Shown: positions 17,701-27,344 of the stretch, one piece after another
Numbering within the stretch: the first letter of the stretch is position 1
Layout: each line of letters opens with the position of its first letter
NCBI RefSeq assembly: GCF_009669305.1
Contig: NZ_SADB01000003.1
Coordinates: 124,001-188,000 of the forward strand
Direction: 5' to 3'
DNA from: Ancylomarina sp. 16SWW S1-10-2
Lineage (GTDB): Bacteria > Bacteroidota > Bacteroidia > Bacteroidales > Marinifilaceae
Length of the DNA: 64,000 nucleotides
Program-made: the position numbers and the translations under genes
The notes under the pieces: model-generated
Databases searched by the model: none
Told to the model about the DNA's origin: nothing
What the model saw: the letters and a program-made list of their open reading frames with translations, nothing else

Positions 17701-18990
17701 GGTTTCTTCAATACAATAGGCTCTGTTTTCAAGTGAATTTGGGTTTATTTGGATGTGTTGAAAACGATTAGCATACTTGTTCGAATTTTTTCGTGACAGG
17801 AAATTAACTCCATCATTCTCGGTACCAATCCAAAGATTTTTTTCATGATCTTCGAACACAGACTTAATAAAATTACTACTTATTGAATTCTTATGGCGTG
17901 TTTTTTGGTAATGATGGAATTTTTTTTGGTTTAAGTTGATGGTATAAATACCCCCGCCTCGTGTTCCTGCCCAAATTTGACCACTTTCGTCTTCGGTTAA
18001 ACAGGTCACAATATTGCTTGGGAATTCATCTTTTATCTTTTGTTTGTTTAGTTGTTGTTCTATTTGCCATCCTTTCTTAGGATTGTATTGTAAACAGGTA
18101 ATCCCGAATCTATTTCCCAACCATATTTTTTGGTTCTTGTATATCATAGTATTGGCGGAAATTGTCAGAATAGGACTTATTTCATAACTTCCGTCTGCTT
18201 GCTTTTGAACAGCAGAGATACTGGGTCCACCGATTAAAAAGCCACCTTCGTAATCGCAGAAGTTTTCAGCTTGACACTTAAATGTTTCATATTTAATTTG
18301 ATCTTTATTGGCGTATGGGTTTAATAGTCTGAGTAGTCTACCATTTGTCCCAATCCAAATTTGGCCATCTTGATCCTGATGAATTTTCTTAACAATGGTG
18401 AAATTATCTCTATATATTTTCCGAACAGTTGTAAAATCGTCTATAGAGGTATTCTTAAGTGAAACAGTGATAATTTCGGAAATAGCATCAGATTTTTTAT
18501 CAAGAGTAATTCGACTGTAACCATACCAAGTCCCAACCCATATAACATCATCTTTATCAATCGTCATACAGGTAATGTCATCGCTATCTATTTTGTAGCC
18601 ATCTTTTCCGCTAGAATGGTAAATGGTGAATTTTTCAGTAATTGGGTTTAGTTTACAAATTCCCCTGCCATAAGTGCTTATCCAAATGTTTCCTTTGCTA
18701 TCTTCAGCAATATCTATAATCATATTGCTACTAATACTCTCTGGGTTCTCTGATATTCGGTAGGTCTTGTAGGAATAGCCGTCAAATCTATGAAGTCCAT
18801 CTAAAGTCCCAATCCACATAAAACCTTTACTGTCCCTATAGATTAAATTAACATCATTTTGGGGCAATCCTTTTAATTGAAAAAAAGAATAGCTTTCTTT
18901 ATTCACAATATTTCCATAAGATTTATTGGGTAAGAAATAGGCTATAATAATACTGACTAAGAGAATATACTTGTAGATATTTTTTATCAT
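14797..18990 (-). CDS. hybrid two-component system regulator (HTCS)
   Basis: About 1,397 residues from the ATG at 18990; the open frame runs to 19095, but MIKNIYKYILLVSIIIAYF is a clean signal sequence. The order is: periplasmic two-component regulator propeller repeats (many xxxxIWIGTxxGL units), Y_Y_Y domain, one membrane helix, HisKA (NISHDFRTPL, H884), HATPase (GTGIGLALCKG), receiver domain (SDVMMPNMNG, D1195; LLLTAKN) and a C-terminal AraC-type helix-turn-helix. In Bacteroidota such proteins sense an oligosaccharide in the periplasm and directly activate the adjacent polysaccharide locus. It is divergent from susC. The C-tract/ATCAAAC motifs across the window are its most likely targets. 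Confidence 0.95.
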   Translation of the reverse strand: MIKNIYKYILLVSIIIAYFLPNKSYGNIVNKESYSFFQLKGLPQNDVNLIYRDSKGFMWIGTLDGLHRFDGYSYKTYRISENPESISSNMIIDIAEDSKGNIWISTYGRGICKLNPITEKFTIYHSSGKDGYKIDSDDITCMTIDKDDVIWVGTWYGYSRITLDKKSDAISEIITVSLKNTSIDDFTTVRKIYRDNFTIVKKIHQDQDGQIWIGTNGRLLRLLNPYANKDQIKYETFKCQAENFCDYEGGFLIGGPSISAVQKQADGSYEISPILTISANTMIYKNQKIWLGNRFGITCLQYNPKKGWQIEQQLNKQKIKDEFPSNIVTCLTEDESGQIWAGTRGGGIYTINLNQKKFHHYQKTRHKNSISSNFIKSVFEDHEKNLWIGTENDGVNFLSRKNSNKYANRFQHIQINPNSLENRAYCIEETLTPKSKLHKSLIWIGTSHYSNLVAIDPLSLKKKPLHNIVSKIGFVFTLESQGDSVLWVGTYGEGLWKFSLDENGDITKYLNFTPDNNSKSHISSRIIRDLLLDKDDNLWISTDKGLNRISAQELNKKDPLIQNFEKEEEIQNDYFLKIYQAKNGKLWMGSMGGGLISYSGEDNKSGHHFSKITEKDGLPNNTIKSILEDDKGSLWLATNKGLSQYNPTNGDIINYDSADGLQHDEFSEICAFKRSNGQFIFGGINGFNVFYPEQITKDTIPPKLFLTDFYILNKIVKPGEKINGKIILKNSLEYTDHIELNYQQNSFSIGFLGLHYTTPQKNKYKYTLEGFDQAWYNATASYRIAKYTNIPAGEYTFKVMASNSDNIWVEKPKSIKIKINPPFYFSAYAYLVYALLILIGAYIAYRMLRLSTLRKKDFLIAEMEKNKVEEIAQIKLRFFTNISHDFRTPLTLITTPLAKLISKGAELSEEERQGNYKLINQNANFMLRLINQLMDFRRLEQDLIKLSVEDIELNQFINNIIKTFEPLAEQKNITLLFEGTDNDLIIWADAGKIEKVTYNLLSNAFKFTPKDGSITIEIEDSEQDNSVRIFVSDTGIGISGNEQKLIFERYYQSTQKDKQSYGGTGIGLALCKGLIDMHKGTIEVSSSKDKGTSFTVKLHKGKSWMSVDSLKLVSPQTEQVHFEDEKEESLVKLALAKEVVIKKNHYKILLVEDNIDLREVIADIFNDYFIVFQANDGVQGFEKCMNNHPDVIISDVMMPNMNGIELCRKIKEEEAVSHIPVLLLTAKNTIESQLEGFKTGADAYIPKPFNTDILKARVISLINNRENLRKKFQKEIEINPMIIANSPADAKFLEQILALIEKNISDSNFSVEKLAGLYGVSRIYLNRKIKALTAETSNEFLRNIRLKHAAELLSQNVLTVSEVTWQVGYNDLRTFRTRFKEKFGISPSEYAKSKRPE

Positions 18991-19087
18991 GTTAAATATG
19001 GTTTTAGGCCGCAATGCTTTGCAGAAAGTAAAAATAATCAAATTTTTCCTTTTTATCGATTGGGATTGGATACAAGATTTCACAAAG

Positions 19088-19135
19088 GTTATCAAACACC
19101 ACCATTAAGTTATCAAACTCGTTATTTGTTATCAT
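19088..19135 (+). promoter_or_regulatory. GTTATCAAAC direct repeats upstream of susC
   Basis: GTTATCAAAC occurs at 19088 and at 19109, exactly 21 bases apart (two helical turns), with a third partial copy GTTATCAT at 19128. The first copy continues as ATCAAACACCACC, matching ATCAAACACCCC at 26107 and its reverse complement at 33728. The gap 18991-19249 between HTCS and susC holds nothing else recognisable. Confidence 0.55.
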
Positions 19136-19249
19136 ATGAATACATAGTTTGCTGGGAAATAGGACTGTATTTGTCTTACGGAATAAAATAAATTTGAGTC
19201 TAATCAAAAGTGAATTTTTAATCCTAAATGTAAATGAAAATGCTTTCTT

Positions 19250-22200
19250 ATGAGAGAACTAATTAGAATGAATGGAAAGTCAATTGTATTGTTGACTTTT
19301 CTCTGTCTGTTTTTTGGAGCAAGTACCTTTGCTCAAGAAAAAACAATTACCGGTACAATTTACGACTCTAAAGATGGAATTGGGCTTCCTGGCGCAACCG
19401 TTGTCGTAAAAGGAACAACAATCGGAACAACTAGTGATATTGATGGTGTGTTTAGTATAAGTGCACCTGATAATGCCACATTAGTTGTGTCTTTTATTGG
19501 CTATTTATCTAAAGAAGTTCTTCTTACGGGAGGAACGAATTTGAAGATTAATTTGGCTCCTAATTTCGAAGAGCTATCTGAAATCGTTGTGGTCGGTTAT
19601 GGAACACAAAAGAAAATTGAATTAACAGGAGCCGTTTCGTCTGTGAAATCAGAAGAATTGACGAAAGTTGCTTCTTCGGATTTTACAAAATCACTGCAAG
19701 GGAAGATTGCGGGTGTTAGTGTTATTGAAAGTAGTGGTCGTCCAGGAGATCAGGCGAACATCCAAATTCGTGGTTTGGGTTCTATTGGAAGTAATGCGAG
19801 TCCACTATATGTGGTAGATGGAATTCCTTATGATGGAAATCCAAACATCTCTTCTGAGGATATCGAGACTGTCGATGTTCTAAAAGATGGTGCATCTGCG
19901 GCGATTTATGGTACACGTGCATCTAATGGTGTGATTTTAATTACCACTAAAAGAGGAAAAGAAGGAAAAACAAAAGTGAGTTTCTCTTCTTACTATGGTA
20001 TTCAGAACATTACTTCGGGTACTGAACTTTTAAATACTGCAGAGCACATTTATGTAGATGAGCAAATGCAAGCTATGCAAGGATCGCATTCAACTATTTT
20101 GCATTACAATCCTAACGCAATGGATTATGATACTGATTTTGTAGGTGCCATTGCAAACGATAACGCCACAATTCAGAGTCACAATTTAACGCTGTCTGGT
20201 GGTCGAGAAGGAATTACATTCAATGTAAATGCCAATTATTTCAACCAAGATGGTATTTTGCGTCAGTCGGGTTACGATCGTTTTACCACGCGTGCAAACG
20301 CAAGTCTTACAAAGGGTAAATTTAGTGCATTTGTAAGTCTAGGAATAATGCATTCAACGAAAGAACAGGAACCATGGGGATTGTATGAGTTCGCAATTTT
20401 TCAAGGGCCCTATCGCAAACCAATTGGAAGTTTGGAAACAACTGATAATTCAGTTATAATTCCTGGAAGTAACCCTGATCATGTTGGTTATTTATCTCGC
20501 TTGTTAAATCAATCGGATGAAAGAGTTGAGGATTCGTACAATATTTCAGCAAACTTAAAATATGAAATTACGAAAGGATTAAAATTCCAAGTTAATTTAG
20601 GAATGAATAACTGGAATTATCACCGTGAATTTTGGCAACCACAATATCTTGTTTACTCGGCGAATGATCCTAGTGGTAAACCGGATCAAGCTGGTAGTCG
20701 CTTGGATGCTGAATTAACTGAAGATTTTAGTGCAAGCTATAAATATACAATGGAAAATATCCTTTCGTATACAAAGTCGTTTGATAAGCATACGATAACT
20801 GGTTTAATAGGATATACTATGGAGAAATCTACTTCCAGAACAAATTCTGCGACTAAAAAAGATTTTATTAGCAATGATGTTTCTGTTTTTAATGGTGGGG
20901 CTATAAATAAAGCAATCACAGGTACTGATGGAGAACATGGTATTGTTGGTAAACTAGCACGTTTGCAATACAACTATGACAGTCGCTATTTATTTAGTGC
21001 GAGTATTCGTTACGATGGTTCCTCTAATTTTGGTGAGGACAACAGATATAATGATTTTTTTGGTGCATCCTTAGGATGGAACATCAGCGAGGAAAACTTT
21101 ATGGATTCATTTACTAGCATCGATAATTTAAAACTTCGTTTAAGTTATGGTGAAGTAGGTAACCAAGGTATATCTCCTTATTTATATGCAGCTTATGTAG
21201 ATGCAAATATTGATTATGTGTGGGGACCAGAAAATAGTGATGAATTAGGAGCTGGTGCAATTCAAAGAGGATATGCTAATCCGCTAGTACAATGGGAAAC
21301 AAATATATCTCAAAATATTGGTGTTGATTTACTGATGTTTGATGGCAAATTTAGCTTAACTGCTGATGTGTATAAGAATGATAAGAAGGACATGCTTCTA
21401 AACGTTCTTTTACCTGCATCTACTGGAACAACAGTGCCTGGTGATTGGGGTAATTACAATTCGAAAACCTCGAATGTTGGTAATATGGTGAACAAAGGTT
21501 TTGAGATTGGGACTTATTACAAAGAGAGAACAAGCTTTGGAATGGGATGGCAAGTTTCAGGTACTTTTACACGAAATATAAATGAAGTTACTGATTTAGG
21601 GGAAGATCTAGAAAAAATTGCATTGAGCGATAGTAAACCAGGTAGCTGGCGTGCAGAGCAGCAAGATATCACTACCTATATGGTTCCTGGTTACGAAGCA
21701 GGTGCTTTTTTCTTAATTCCTACCGATGGAATTTTTAAAACAGCAGAGCAATTAGCTGCACATGTTCATACAAATGATGATGGATCTACTACTGCAATTC
21801 AACCTAATGCACAATTGGGAGATTTGATTTATATGGATACCAATAATGATGGTGTGATTAATGATGATGACCGTACTTATCAAGGTTCGGGAATGCCAAA
21901 GTTCGAGGCTGGCTTAAATCTTAGTGCTGATTATAAAAACTTCGATTTAAGTGTTCAACTATTTTATTCTAATGGGAATAAGGTGTTTAATGGATCAAAA
22001 TTGTTCGCTTATTCAATGAAGCGTCATGCAGATCTTGTGAATATGTGGACTCCACAAAATCCAGATTCAGATATTCCTTCAGCTCGAGTTGGTTCTGAAC
22101 ATGATAATTACCGTTCTCGCTCGAATTATTTCTTAGAAGATGCTGATTATCTTAGAATTAGAAATATCACTTTAGGGTATACATTACCAAAAACTCTATT

Positions 22201-22378
22201 GGGTAATTCTATTGATAATGCGAGATTTTATATCAGTGCTCAAAACCCATTTACATTTACAAATTATGATGGATATGATCCTGAGATTGGTGGAAATGGT
22301 GCTTCAACCAGAGGTATAGATAAGGGGACTTACCCAGTAACCCGAAAGTTTTTGATGGGTGTAAAAATTGAATTCTAA
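19250..22378 (+). CDS. susC: SusC-like TonB-dependent outer-membrane transporter
   Basis: A 1,042-residue outer-membrane oligosaccharide importer. A signal peptide ends near STFAQ (a start at the second Met, 19268, is equally possible). A carboxypeptidase-like domain follows (ITGTIYDSKDGIGLPGATV), then the TonB box region EIVVVGYGTQKK, the plug domain (LYVVDGIPYDG ... VLKDGASAAIYGTRASNG) and a 22-strand barrel ending in the typical aromatic-rich RKFLMGVKIEF. It works with SusD (19 bases downstream) as a lidded 'pedal-bin' transporter. The only susC in the window, it probably carries the main galactan oligosaccharide traffic. Confidence 0.96.
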   Translation: MRELIRMNGKSIVLLTFLCLFFGASTFAQEKTITGTIYDSKDGIGLPGATVVVKGTTIGTTSDIDGVFSISAPDNATLVVSFIGYLSKEVLLTGGTNLKINLAPNFEELSEIVVVGYGTQKKIELTGAVSSVKSEELTKVASSDFTKSLQGKIAGVSVIESSGRPGDQANIQIRGLGSIGSNASPLYVVDGIPYDGNPNISSEDIETVDVLKDGASAAIYGTRASNGVILITTKRGKEGKTKVSFSSYYGIQNITSGTELLNTAEHIYVDEQMQAMQGSHSTILHYNPNAMDYDTDFVGAIANDNATIQSHNLTLSGGREGITFNVNANYFNQDGILRQSGYDRFTTRANASLTKGKFSAFVSLGIMHSTKEQEPWGLYEFAIFQGPYRKPIGSLETTDNSVIIPGSNPDHVGYLSRLLNQSDERVEDSYNISANLKYEITKGLKFQVNLGMNNWNYHREFWQPQYLVYSANDPSGKPDQAGSRLDAELTEDFSASYKYTMENILSYTKSFDKHTITGLIGYTMEKSTSRTNSATKKDFISNDVSVFNGGAINKAITGTDGEHGIVGKLARLQYNYDSRYLFSASIRYDGSSNFGEDNRYNDFFGASLGWNISEENFMDSFTSIDNLKLRLSYGEVGNQGISPYLYAAYVDANIDYVWGPENSDELGAGAIQRGYANPLVQWETNISQNIGVDLLMFDGKFSLTADVYKNDKKDMLLNVLLPASTGTTVPGDWGNYNSKTSNVGNMVNKGFEIGTYYKERTSFGMGWQVSGTFTRNINEVTDLGEDLEKIALSDSKPGSWRAEQQDITTYMVPGYEAGAFFLIPTDGIFKTAEQLAAHVHTNDDGSTTAIQPNAQLGDLIYMDTNNDGVINDDDRTYQGSGMPKFEAGLNLSADYKNFDLSVQLFYSNGNKVFNGSKLFAYSMKRHADLVNMWTPQNPDSDIPSARVGSEHDNYRSRSNYFLEDADYLRIRNITLGYTLPKTLLGNSIDNARFYISAQNPFTFTNYDGYDPEIGGNGASTRGIDKGTYPVTRKFLMGVKIEF

Positions 22379-22396
22379 TCTAATAACTATTAGAAG

Positions 22397-24172
22397 ATGA
22401 GAAATATATTTAAAATAACATTAATTTTCGCACTCATAGTTGGAACTCTGAGTAGTTGCGAAGACGAATTGCTCGATCAGGTTAATCCGAATGCTGTTAC
22501 CACCGATTCTTTTTGGCAAACTAAAGAAGATTTCAACAAGGCGACCAATGCATTATATAGCTCATTGCAGTTTTCTGCAGTAAGTGGACAAGGTCTTGTC
22601 GAAAATATGGTTCGTAGTGATTTAGCGGGTTCGGAAAGTTGGTATACAATTGTAAATTTTTCGAATATGATATGGAATGATGCAACAGATAATGTTGTAG
22701 ATCGTTGGTCACAATTATACATTGGGATTTATAGGGCAAACCAAATTTTGTACTATATAGAAGACGTTACATTTTTAACTGATGCTGAGAAAGAATCGAT
22801 TATTGCTCAAACACGTTTCTTGAGAGGATTAAATTATTTCGGTTTAGTCCAAAGCTACAATCAAGCAATTATTCAAGATGTTCTTCCAATAGTAGATGCA
22901 GATATGCATAAACCATTGAGTCCAAGAGCAGAAGTTATTTCTAAAATGGTAATTCCAGACCTTACTTATGCTTACGAGCATTTGCCTAAGAAATGGTCTG
23001 ATAGTGGTGATACAGGAAGATTCACTTGGGGAGCCGCTGCAGCAATGTTAGGAAAAACTTATTTGTATGATAAAGATTGGACAAATGCGGCCAAGTATTT
23101 TAAAGAAGTAATTGATGCTGCTGATAATGATGGTCTTTATGCTTTGGTACCTAACTTCATGGATAATTTTACAATTGAGAATGAGTTCAATTCAGAGTCT
23201 ATTTTAGAAGTTGCTTATTCTGATAATTACAAAGAAGGAGCCAGTGGTAATCGAACAGATGATATAGGAACAGTTCCAGGATCAGAAGCTTCATCTATCG
23301 CAAGTTCATTTGCAAGTATTACTGGTGCAGGTGGTTACAATACTTGTTTGCCAACTTATTGGTTACAGGAACTATTTGTAGCAGGCGATTCAATAGATAT
23401 CAGTAACCCAATTAATGCTGGATATCATTATTCTCAAAGAACTTATGCTACTCTTGCTGTAGAGTTTGGTGATGGAGATTATTATCAAGCTCCATTAGTA
23501 GCAACCGAAACAGAAAAGAGCAAGGCTAACTTTACCTTCGGACAAGGTTCTAAAGTTAAAAAATGGACCAGTTGGTATTATAAAGAAAACGAAGATATGT
23601 CAACGGGTGCTCGCACAGGTATTAATTTTCGTCTCATTCGTTTAGCTGATGTTTACTTAATGTATGCAGAGACCTTATTGGAAGGTTCTACTGCTGATGT
23701 AGCTGGAGCAATGAAGTACATCGATAAGGTTCGTTCTCGTGCAGGTGTAATCACTTTAGAGTCTTATAGGGCCGATAATGGAGGAATGATTCCTGTGTTG
23801 GATAAATCCAGATTTCCAAATGGGTTGGCACAATTCGATATGGTAGCACTTACTAAGGAGTCGCTATTGCATCACTTACGTATGGTCGAGCGTCCATTAG
23901 AGTTGGCTTTTGAAGGACATCGTTGGTACGATCTAGTTCGATGGGGTCTTATTAAGGAAACTTTTACCGCTCGTAAGGCTGAAGAGGATTTAATTAAGGG
24001 CTTATTGCTCGATCCGGTTTCCAATGCGATTACTGGGCCACAAATATTTCCACTCTATTTAAATCAGCGTGTACGTCCGGATTGGGCGAAAGCTGCTGCT
24101 AATTATAACAGTGCATCTCACGATTATTTCCCAATACCGTCCATAGAGGCACAATCAAATCGTGAATTGTAA
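22397..24172 (+). CDS. susD: SusD-like glycan-binding lipoprotein
   Basis: A 591-residue RagB/SusD lipoprotein; lipobox GTLSSC places it on the cell surface as the lid of the SusC channel. The N-terminal LLDQVNPNAVTTDSFWQTKED and TRFLRGLNYFGLV are typical TPR-bearing SusD elements, and the C-terminus PSIEAQSNREL matches the usual 'P.p..ei..N..L'. It follows susC by 19 bases and is translated from the same operon. Confidence 0.95.
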   Translation: MRNIFKITLIFALIVGTLSSCEDELLDQVNPNAVTTDSFWQTKEDFNKATNALYSSLQFSAVSGQGLVENMVRSDLAGSESWYTIVNFSNMIWNDATDNVVDRWSQLYIGIYRANQILYYIEDVTFLTDAEKESIIAQTRFLRGLNYFGLVQSYNQAIIQDVLPIVDADMHKPLSPRAEVISKMVIPDLTYAYEHLPKKWSDSGDTGRFTWGAAAAMLGKTYLYDKDWTNAAKYFKEVIDAADNDGLYALVPNFMDNFTIENEFNSESILEVAYSDNYKEGASGNRTDDIGTVPGSEASSIASSFASITGAGGYNTCLPTYWLQELFVAGDSIDISNPINAGYHYSQRTYATLAVEFGDGDYYQAPLVATETEKSKANFTFGQGSKVKKWTSWYYKENEDMSTGARTGINFRLIRLADVYLMYAETLLEGSTADVAGAMKYIDKVRSRAGVITLESYRADNGGMIPVLDKSRFPNGLAQFDMVALTKESLLHHLRMVERPLELAFEGHRWYDLVRWGLIKETFTARKAEEDLIKGLLLDPVSNAITGPQIFPLYLNQRVRPDWAKAAANYNSASHDYFPIPSIEAQSNREL

Positions 24173-24203
24173 TCATTGAGGTTAATTTAAAAGAATACTA
24201 AAA

Positions 24204-25760
24204 ATGAATAAGATATTTAATAAAATCGGATTATTTCTAGCATTGACCTTGGTGATTCTTTGGTCGTGCGATAATGAGTATGAAATTCCAGGAACAGGAA
24301 CAAATCATGTTTATGCAACAACTTCGTTTGGTGATGTAGAAAATAAATTACAAGTAAATAGTGTTATGTCATTTATTGACCTTTCCAGAGGTGTTGATGG
24401 TCGTACTTGGACGTTTACAGAGGATGCTTTGGATGAGAATGGTGTTAATATCACAGCATCTACAGAATCTGTTGTGAAAGTTCAATTTACAAAAGCTGGA
24501 GTTCATGGAATTGTATTGAAACAAACTTTCGCTGATAATGTATGGGTTGGAGAAACTCAAAAACAATCTAATGCTTACGATTCAATTATTAATGTAACTG
24601 TTTTGGATAGTGTGAAAGCTAGTTTTGATGCTGTGCAAATTAAAGAAGCTACTGCACTTGTGAATGCAGATAATGCTTTAAATGAGGTGTTTGCTGGTCG
24701 TGAAATTCAATTTACACAGACATCAGCAGAATTAATGGGAGCAGATAAATTTGTTTGGAAATTTACCAAGCACGGGGGCGCAACTATAGAGTACGACGGA
24801 GCTGATCTTACAGCTAAGTTTAGTAGTGTTGGTGTTTACGATGCAATGTTGATTGCTTCTAATGAGTTTAGTAGAGATACAATTTCATATGATTCTTATT
24901 TGAGTATTGTAGCATCTACCGATCCTGTTGAATTATTAGGACTTACTGTTGATGGTGCTTTGAAAGTTCGTTTTGGACGTGATATGGGATATCCGACTAC
25001 TTGCGATCCAACATCATTTACTGTAATGGTAACAAATAATGGTATTGCTATTCCTGTTAGTGTTACAGGTCTGAGTCTTGATGCAACAGATAACAGTATT
25101 GTTATTTTAGCTCTGAGTGGTGAGTTATTTAATAGTGATGTTGTAACAATAAGTTATGATGCTACTGTAGGTGATTTAATTACTTCAGATGGAATGTTAT
25201 CTGATTCATTTACGGATGAAAAAGTAATATTTATTACAGATAATGTTCTTGCTGCTTCTGCTTACGATTATGGTTTCGAAACAAGTGCAACTGAAGACTG
25301 GAAATACCTTTGGTGGGGTGCACCTTGGGATAAATATACATTTGAAGTGTCTACAGCTCAATTTTATTCTGGTAAAAATAGTGGTTATGTAGCCATGGAG
25401 CCTGGAGGAGGAATGATTATGGGATTAAAAACTGCTCCTCCTGCATTTGTTACTTTTACGACTAAAGCAAACACCGAATACGAAATTTCTTGTTGGATTT
25501 ATATGGAATCAATTGGAGATAGAGCATCTACTCCTGATTTACGTTGCTACTGGTCTGCGAAGGTAGATTGGAGCGTTGAAGGTGCTTTCTTTACTCCTGA
25601 ATTTGAGGAAGGAAAATGGGTTTATACTTCTTGGAGAGTGAATTCTCCAGGTGCTGGAGAGTATGGATTTCAGCTAAGAGGAAATAATCAAGGAAATTCA
25701 GAAGCATGTTCTTTCTACTTCGATGAGATGTCTATGTCAGTAGTTGAGCCTAGAAAATAA
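24204..25760 (+). CDS. surface glycan-binding lipoprotein (PKD/CBM-like)
   Basis: A 518-residue lipoprotein (lipobox near LWSC) in the third position of a susCD operon, the usual place for a surface glycan-binding protein. Beta-rich PKD/Ig-like domains occupy roughly residues 30-345. The C-terminal 160 residues look like a jelly-roll binding module with exposed Trp clusters (WKYLWWGAPWDKYTF, CYWSAKVDW) and a terminal FYFDEMSMSV strand, as in CBM4-type folds. It probably captures galactan chains and passes them to SusD. No catalytic motif is visible. The family is highly divergent, so the role rests on position, signal and fold-like pattern. Confidence 0.8.
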   Translation: MNKIFNKIGLFLALTLVILWSCDNEYEIPGTGTNHVYATTSFGDVENKLQVNSVMSFIDLSRGVDGRTWTFTEDALDENGVNITASTESVVKVQFTKAGVHGIVLKQTFADNVWVGETQKQSNAYDSIINVTVLDSVKASFDAVQIKEATALVNADNALNEVFAGREIQFTQTSAELMGADKFVWKFTKHGGATIEYDGADLTAKFSSVGVYDAMLIASNEFSRDTISYDSYLSIVASTDPVELLGLTVDGALKVRFGRDMGYPTTCDPTSFTVMVTNNGIAIPVSVTGLSLDATDNSIVILALSGELFNSDVVTISYDATVGDLITSDGMLSDSFTDEKVIFITDNVLAASAYDYGFETSATEDWKYLWWGAPWDKYTFEVSTAQFYSGKNSGYVAMEPGGGMIMGLKTAPPAFVTFTTKANTEYEISCWIYMESIGDRASTPDLRCYWSAKVDWSVEGAFFTPEFEEGKWVYTSWRVNSPGAGEYGFQLRGNNQGNSEACSFYFDEMSMSVVEPRK

Positions 25761-25830
25761 TTAGCATAGTCTATGAGTTTGACCGTAAGATAGGTTAGAA
25801 TATAAATTACGGGATATTTATAAAATTAGG

Positions 25831-25863
25831 AATGGGAGGGCGTACAGCTCTCCCATTTTTTTT
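25831..25863 (+). terminator. terminator of the susCD operon
   Basis: Arms AATGGGAG and CTCCCATT with a GGCGTACAGCT-type loop are followed by eight T residues. Between this and the next gene (25864-26275) only the operator cluster at 26066-26118 was seen. Confidence 0.9.
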
Positions 25864-26065
25864 ACATTAATTGTTGCAGTTGATTTCCTGTTTTCGCGAT
25901 TGCTTTTTTCTGATGTAAGTTTTATCTTAAATTTTTTGAGATGAGGTGCATTCTTCTTACTGAGATAAATAGTTAATTTCTGATTTAAGAATCGGTTTAG
26001 ATGGATCCAATTACTTGTCTTTATATCTATCGTATTTTATCGGGTTTTAATTTCACAATAGTGAA

Positions 26066-26118
26066 TTCAAATGCCCCCCTCTAAAAGTTTAATTTACCCC
26101 CTTGTTATCAAACACCCC
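26066..26118 (+). promoter_or_regulatory. triple C-tract operator cluster before the AHG operon
   Basis: Three related sites lie in 53 bases: TTCAAATGCCCCCC (26066-26079), TTTAATTTACCCCC (ending 26101) and GTTATCAAACACCCC (26104-26118). The last shares GTTATCAAACACC with the susC upstream region. The cluster is about 160 bases before the dehydrogenase start, suggesting that the HTCS co-regulates uptake and AHG catabolism. Confidence 0.55.
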
Positions 26119-26275
26119 ATGTTTTTCATTCTTGCCACCTCCTACTTGAATAGGCTTGTTATCATATATTTGAGAGTGGAAATAATTGTTTGGCTTTGTG
26201 TTTTTGAAATAGAACAGCGAAGCAATTATCTGCAGTTTTTAAAAACTATATAAAGTAACATCATATAATTAAAGT

Positions 26276-27289
26276 ATGAAAGCAACAGTATACGCAGGAA
26301 ATAAAACTTTCTCGGTAGTTGAAAAGGAAATTGAAGCACCAGTAGCTGGTGATGTGAGAATCAAAGTAGCCTATTGTGGCGTTTGTGGAACCGATGTGCA
26401 TATCTATCACGGTATGATGGACAAGCGAGTACAAATACCACAAATTATTGGACATGAAATGTCTGGTATTATTGACGCTGTTGGAGAGGGAGTTTCAGAC
26501 TTTAAAGTAGGAGATAAGATTACTGTTCGTCCATTAGACAACCGTGGTGAAGTTGCTTCTGATAAGGGCTATAGTCACATTGCTAAAAAATTAAAATTTA
26601 TCGGTGTTGATAGTCCTGGTGCAATGCAACAGTACTGGAATGTTCCTGCTTTCACTTTGCATAAACTAAAGGAAACGACAGATTTAAAATTGGCTGCATT
26701 AATAGAGCCTTTGTCTGTTGCTTGTCATGATGTTCGCAGGGGTGGATTAAAAGCAGGTGAAACAGCTGTAGTATCAGGTGGTGGTCCAATTGGTTTATTG
26801 GTTGCCATGGTTGCTAAAAGTAAAGGAGCCAATGTAATTATTTCTGAGGTGAATGAACTTCGTGTGAAAATGGCTGAAGAAATGGGATTTGAAGTGGTTA
26901 ATCCTATTAAAACCAATTTAGTTGAATACGTTGAGAAAAAGACCAATGGAGCTTTGGCAGATGTAGTGTTTGAGGTTGCAGGGGTGCAAGCTTCACTAGA
27001 TGTAGTGACTGAAGTTGCAGGTATTCGTGGACGTATTGTATTGGTTGCAATCTACGGAGAACCTAAGCCAGTGAATTTATTCAAATTTTTCTGGAAAGAG
27101 CTTACACTAATTGGAGCACGTGTTTACGAAAAAGAGGATTACGAAGAGTCAATTCGCTTAGTTACTGAGAACAAATATCCATTCGAAACAATTATTACAG
27201 ATACAAAACCTTTGGATCAAATTCAGGAGCTTTTTGAAAGCATTGATACCAATGCAAACGGAATGAAATTCTTGGTAGACTGTCAGTAG
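26276..27289 (+). CDS. zinc-type MDR dehydrogenase, candidate L-KDGal 5-dehydrogenase
   Basis: A 337-residue medium-chain dehydrogenase. CGVCGTD (C37) and IGHEMSG (H60, E61) supply the catalytic zinc ligands, and VSGGGPIGLLVAM is the NAD(P)-binding loop. The four-Cys structural-zinc lobe usual between residues 90 and 115 is absent; that region reads VRPLDNRGEVASDKGYSH instead. In the known Vibrio-type AHG pathway, 2-keto-3-deoxy-L-galactonate is oxidised at C5 and then re-reduced to D-KDG; this enzyme and the SDR 55 bases downstream fit those two steps. The reaction is inferred from operon content. It could also act as another polyol dehydrogenase. Confidence 0.75.
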   Translation: MKATVYAGNKTFSVVEKEIEAPVAGDVRIKVAYCGVCGTDVHIYHGMMDKRVQIPQIIGHEMSGIIDAVGEGVSDFKVGDKITVRPLDNRGEVASDKGYSHIAKKLKFIGVDSPGAMQQYWNVPAFTLHKLKETTDLKLAALIEPLSVACHDVRRGGLKAGETAVVSGGGPIGLLVAMVAKSKGANVIISEVNELRVKMAEEMGFEVVNPIKTNLVEYVEKKTNGALADVVFEVAGVQASLDVVTEVAGIRGRIVLVAIYGEPKPVNLFKFFWKELTLIGARVYEKEDYEESIRLVTENKYPFETIITDTKPLDQIQELFESIDTNANGMKFLVDCQ

Positions 27290-27344
27290 ACATTTTTTAA
27301 GTAGAATAATTAACTAGTTACAGTAAAATAATAAATCAATCATA

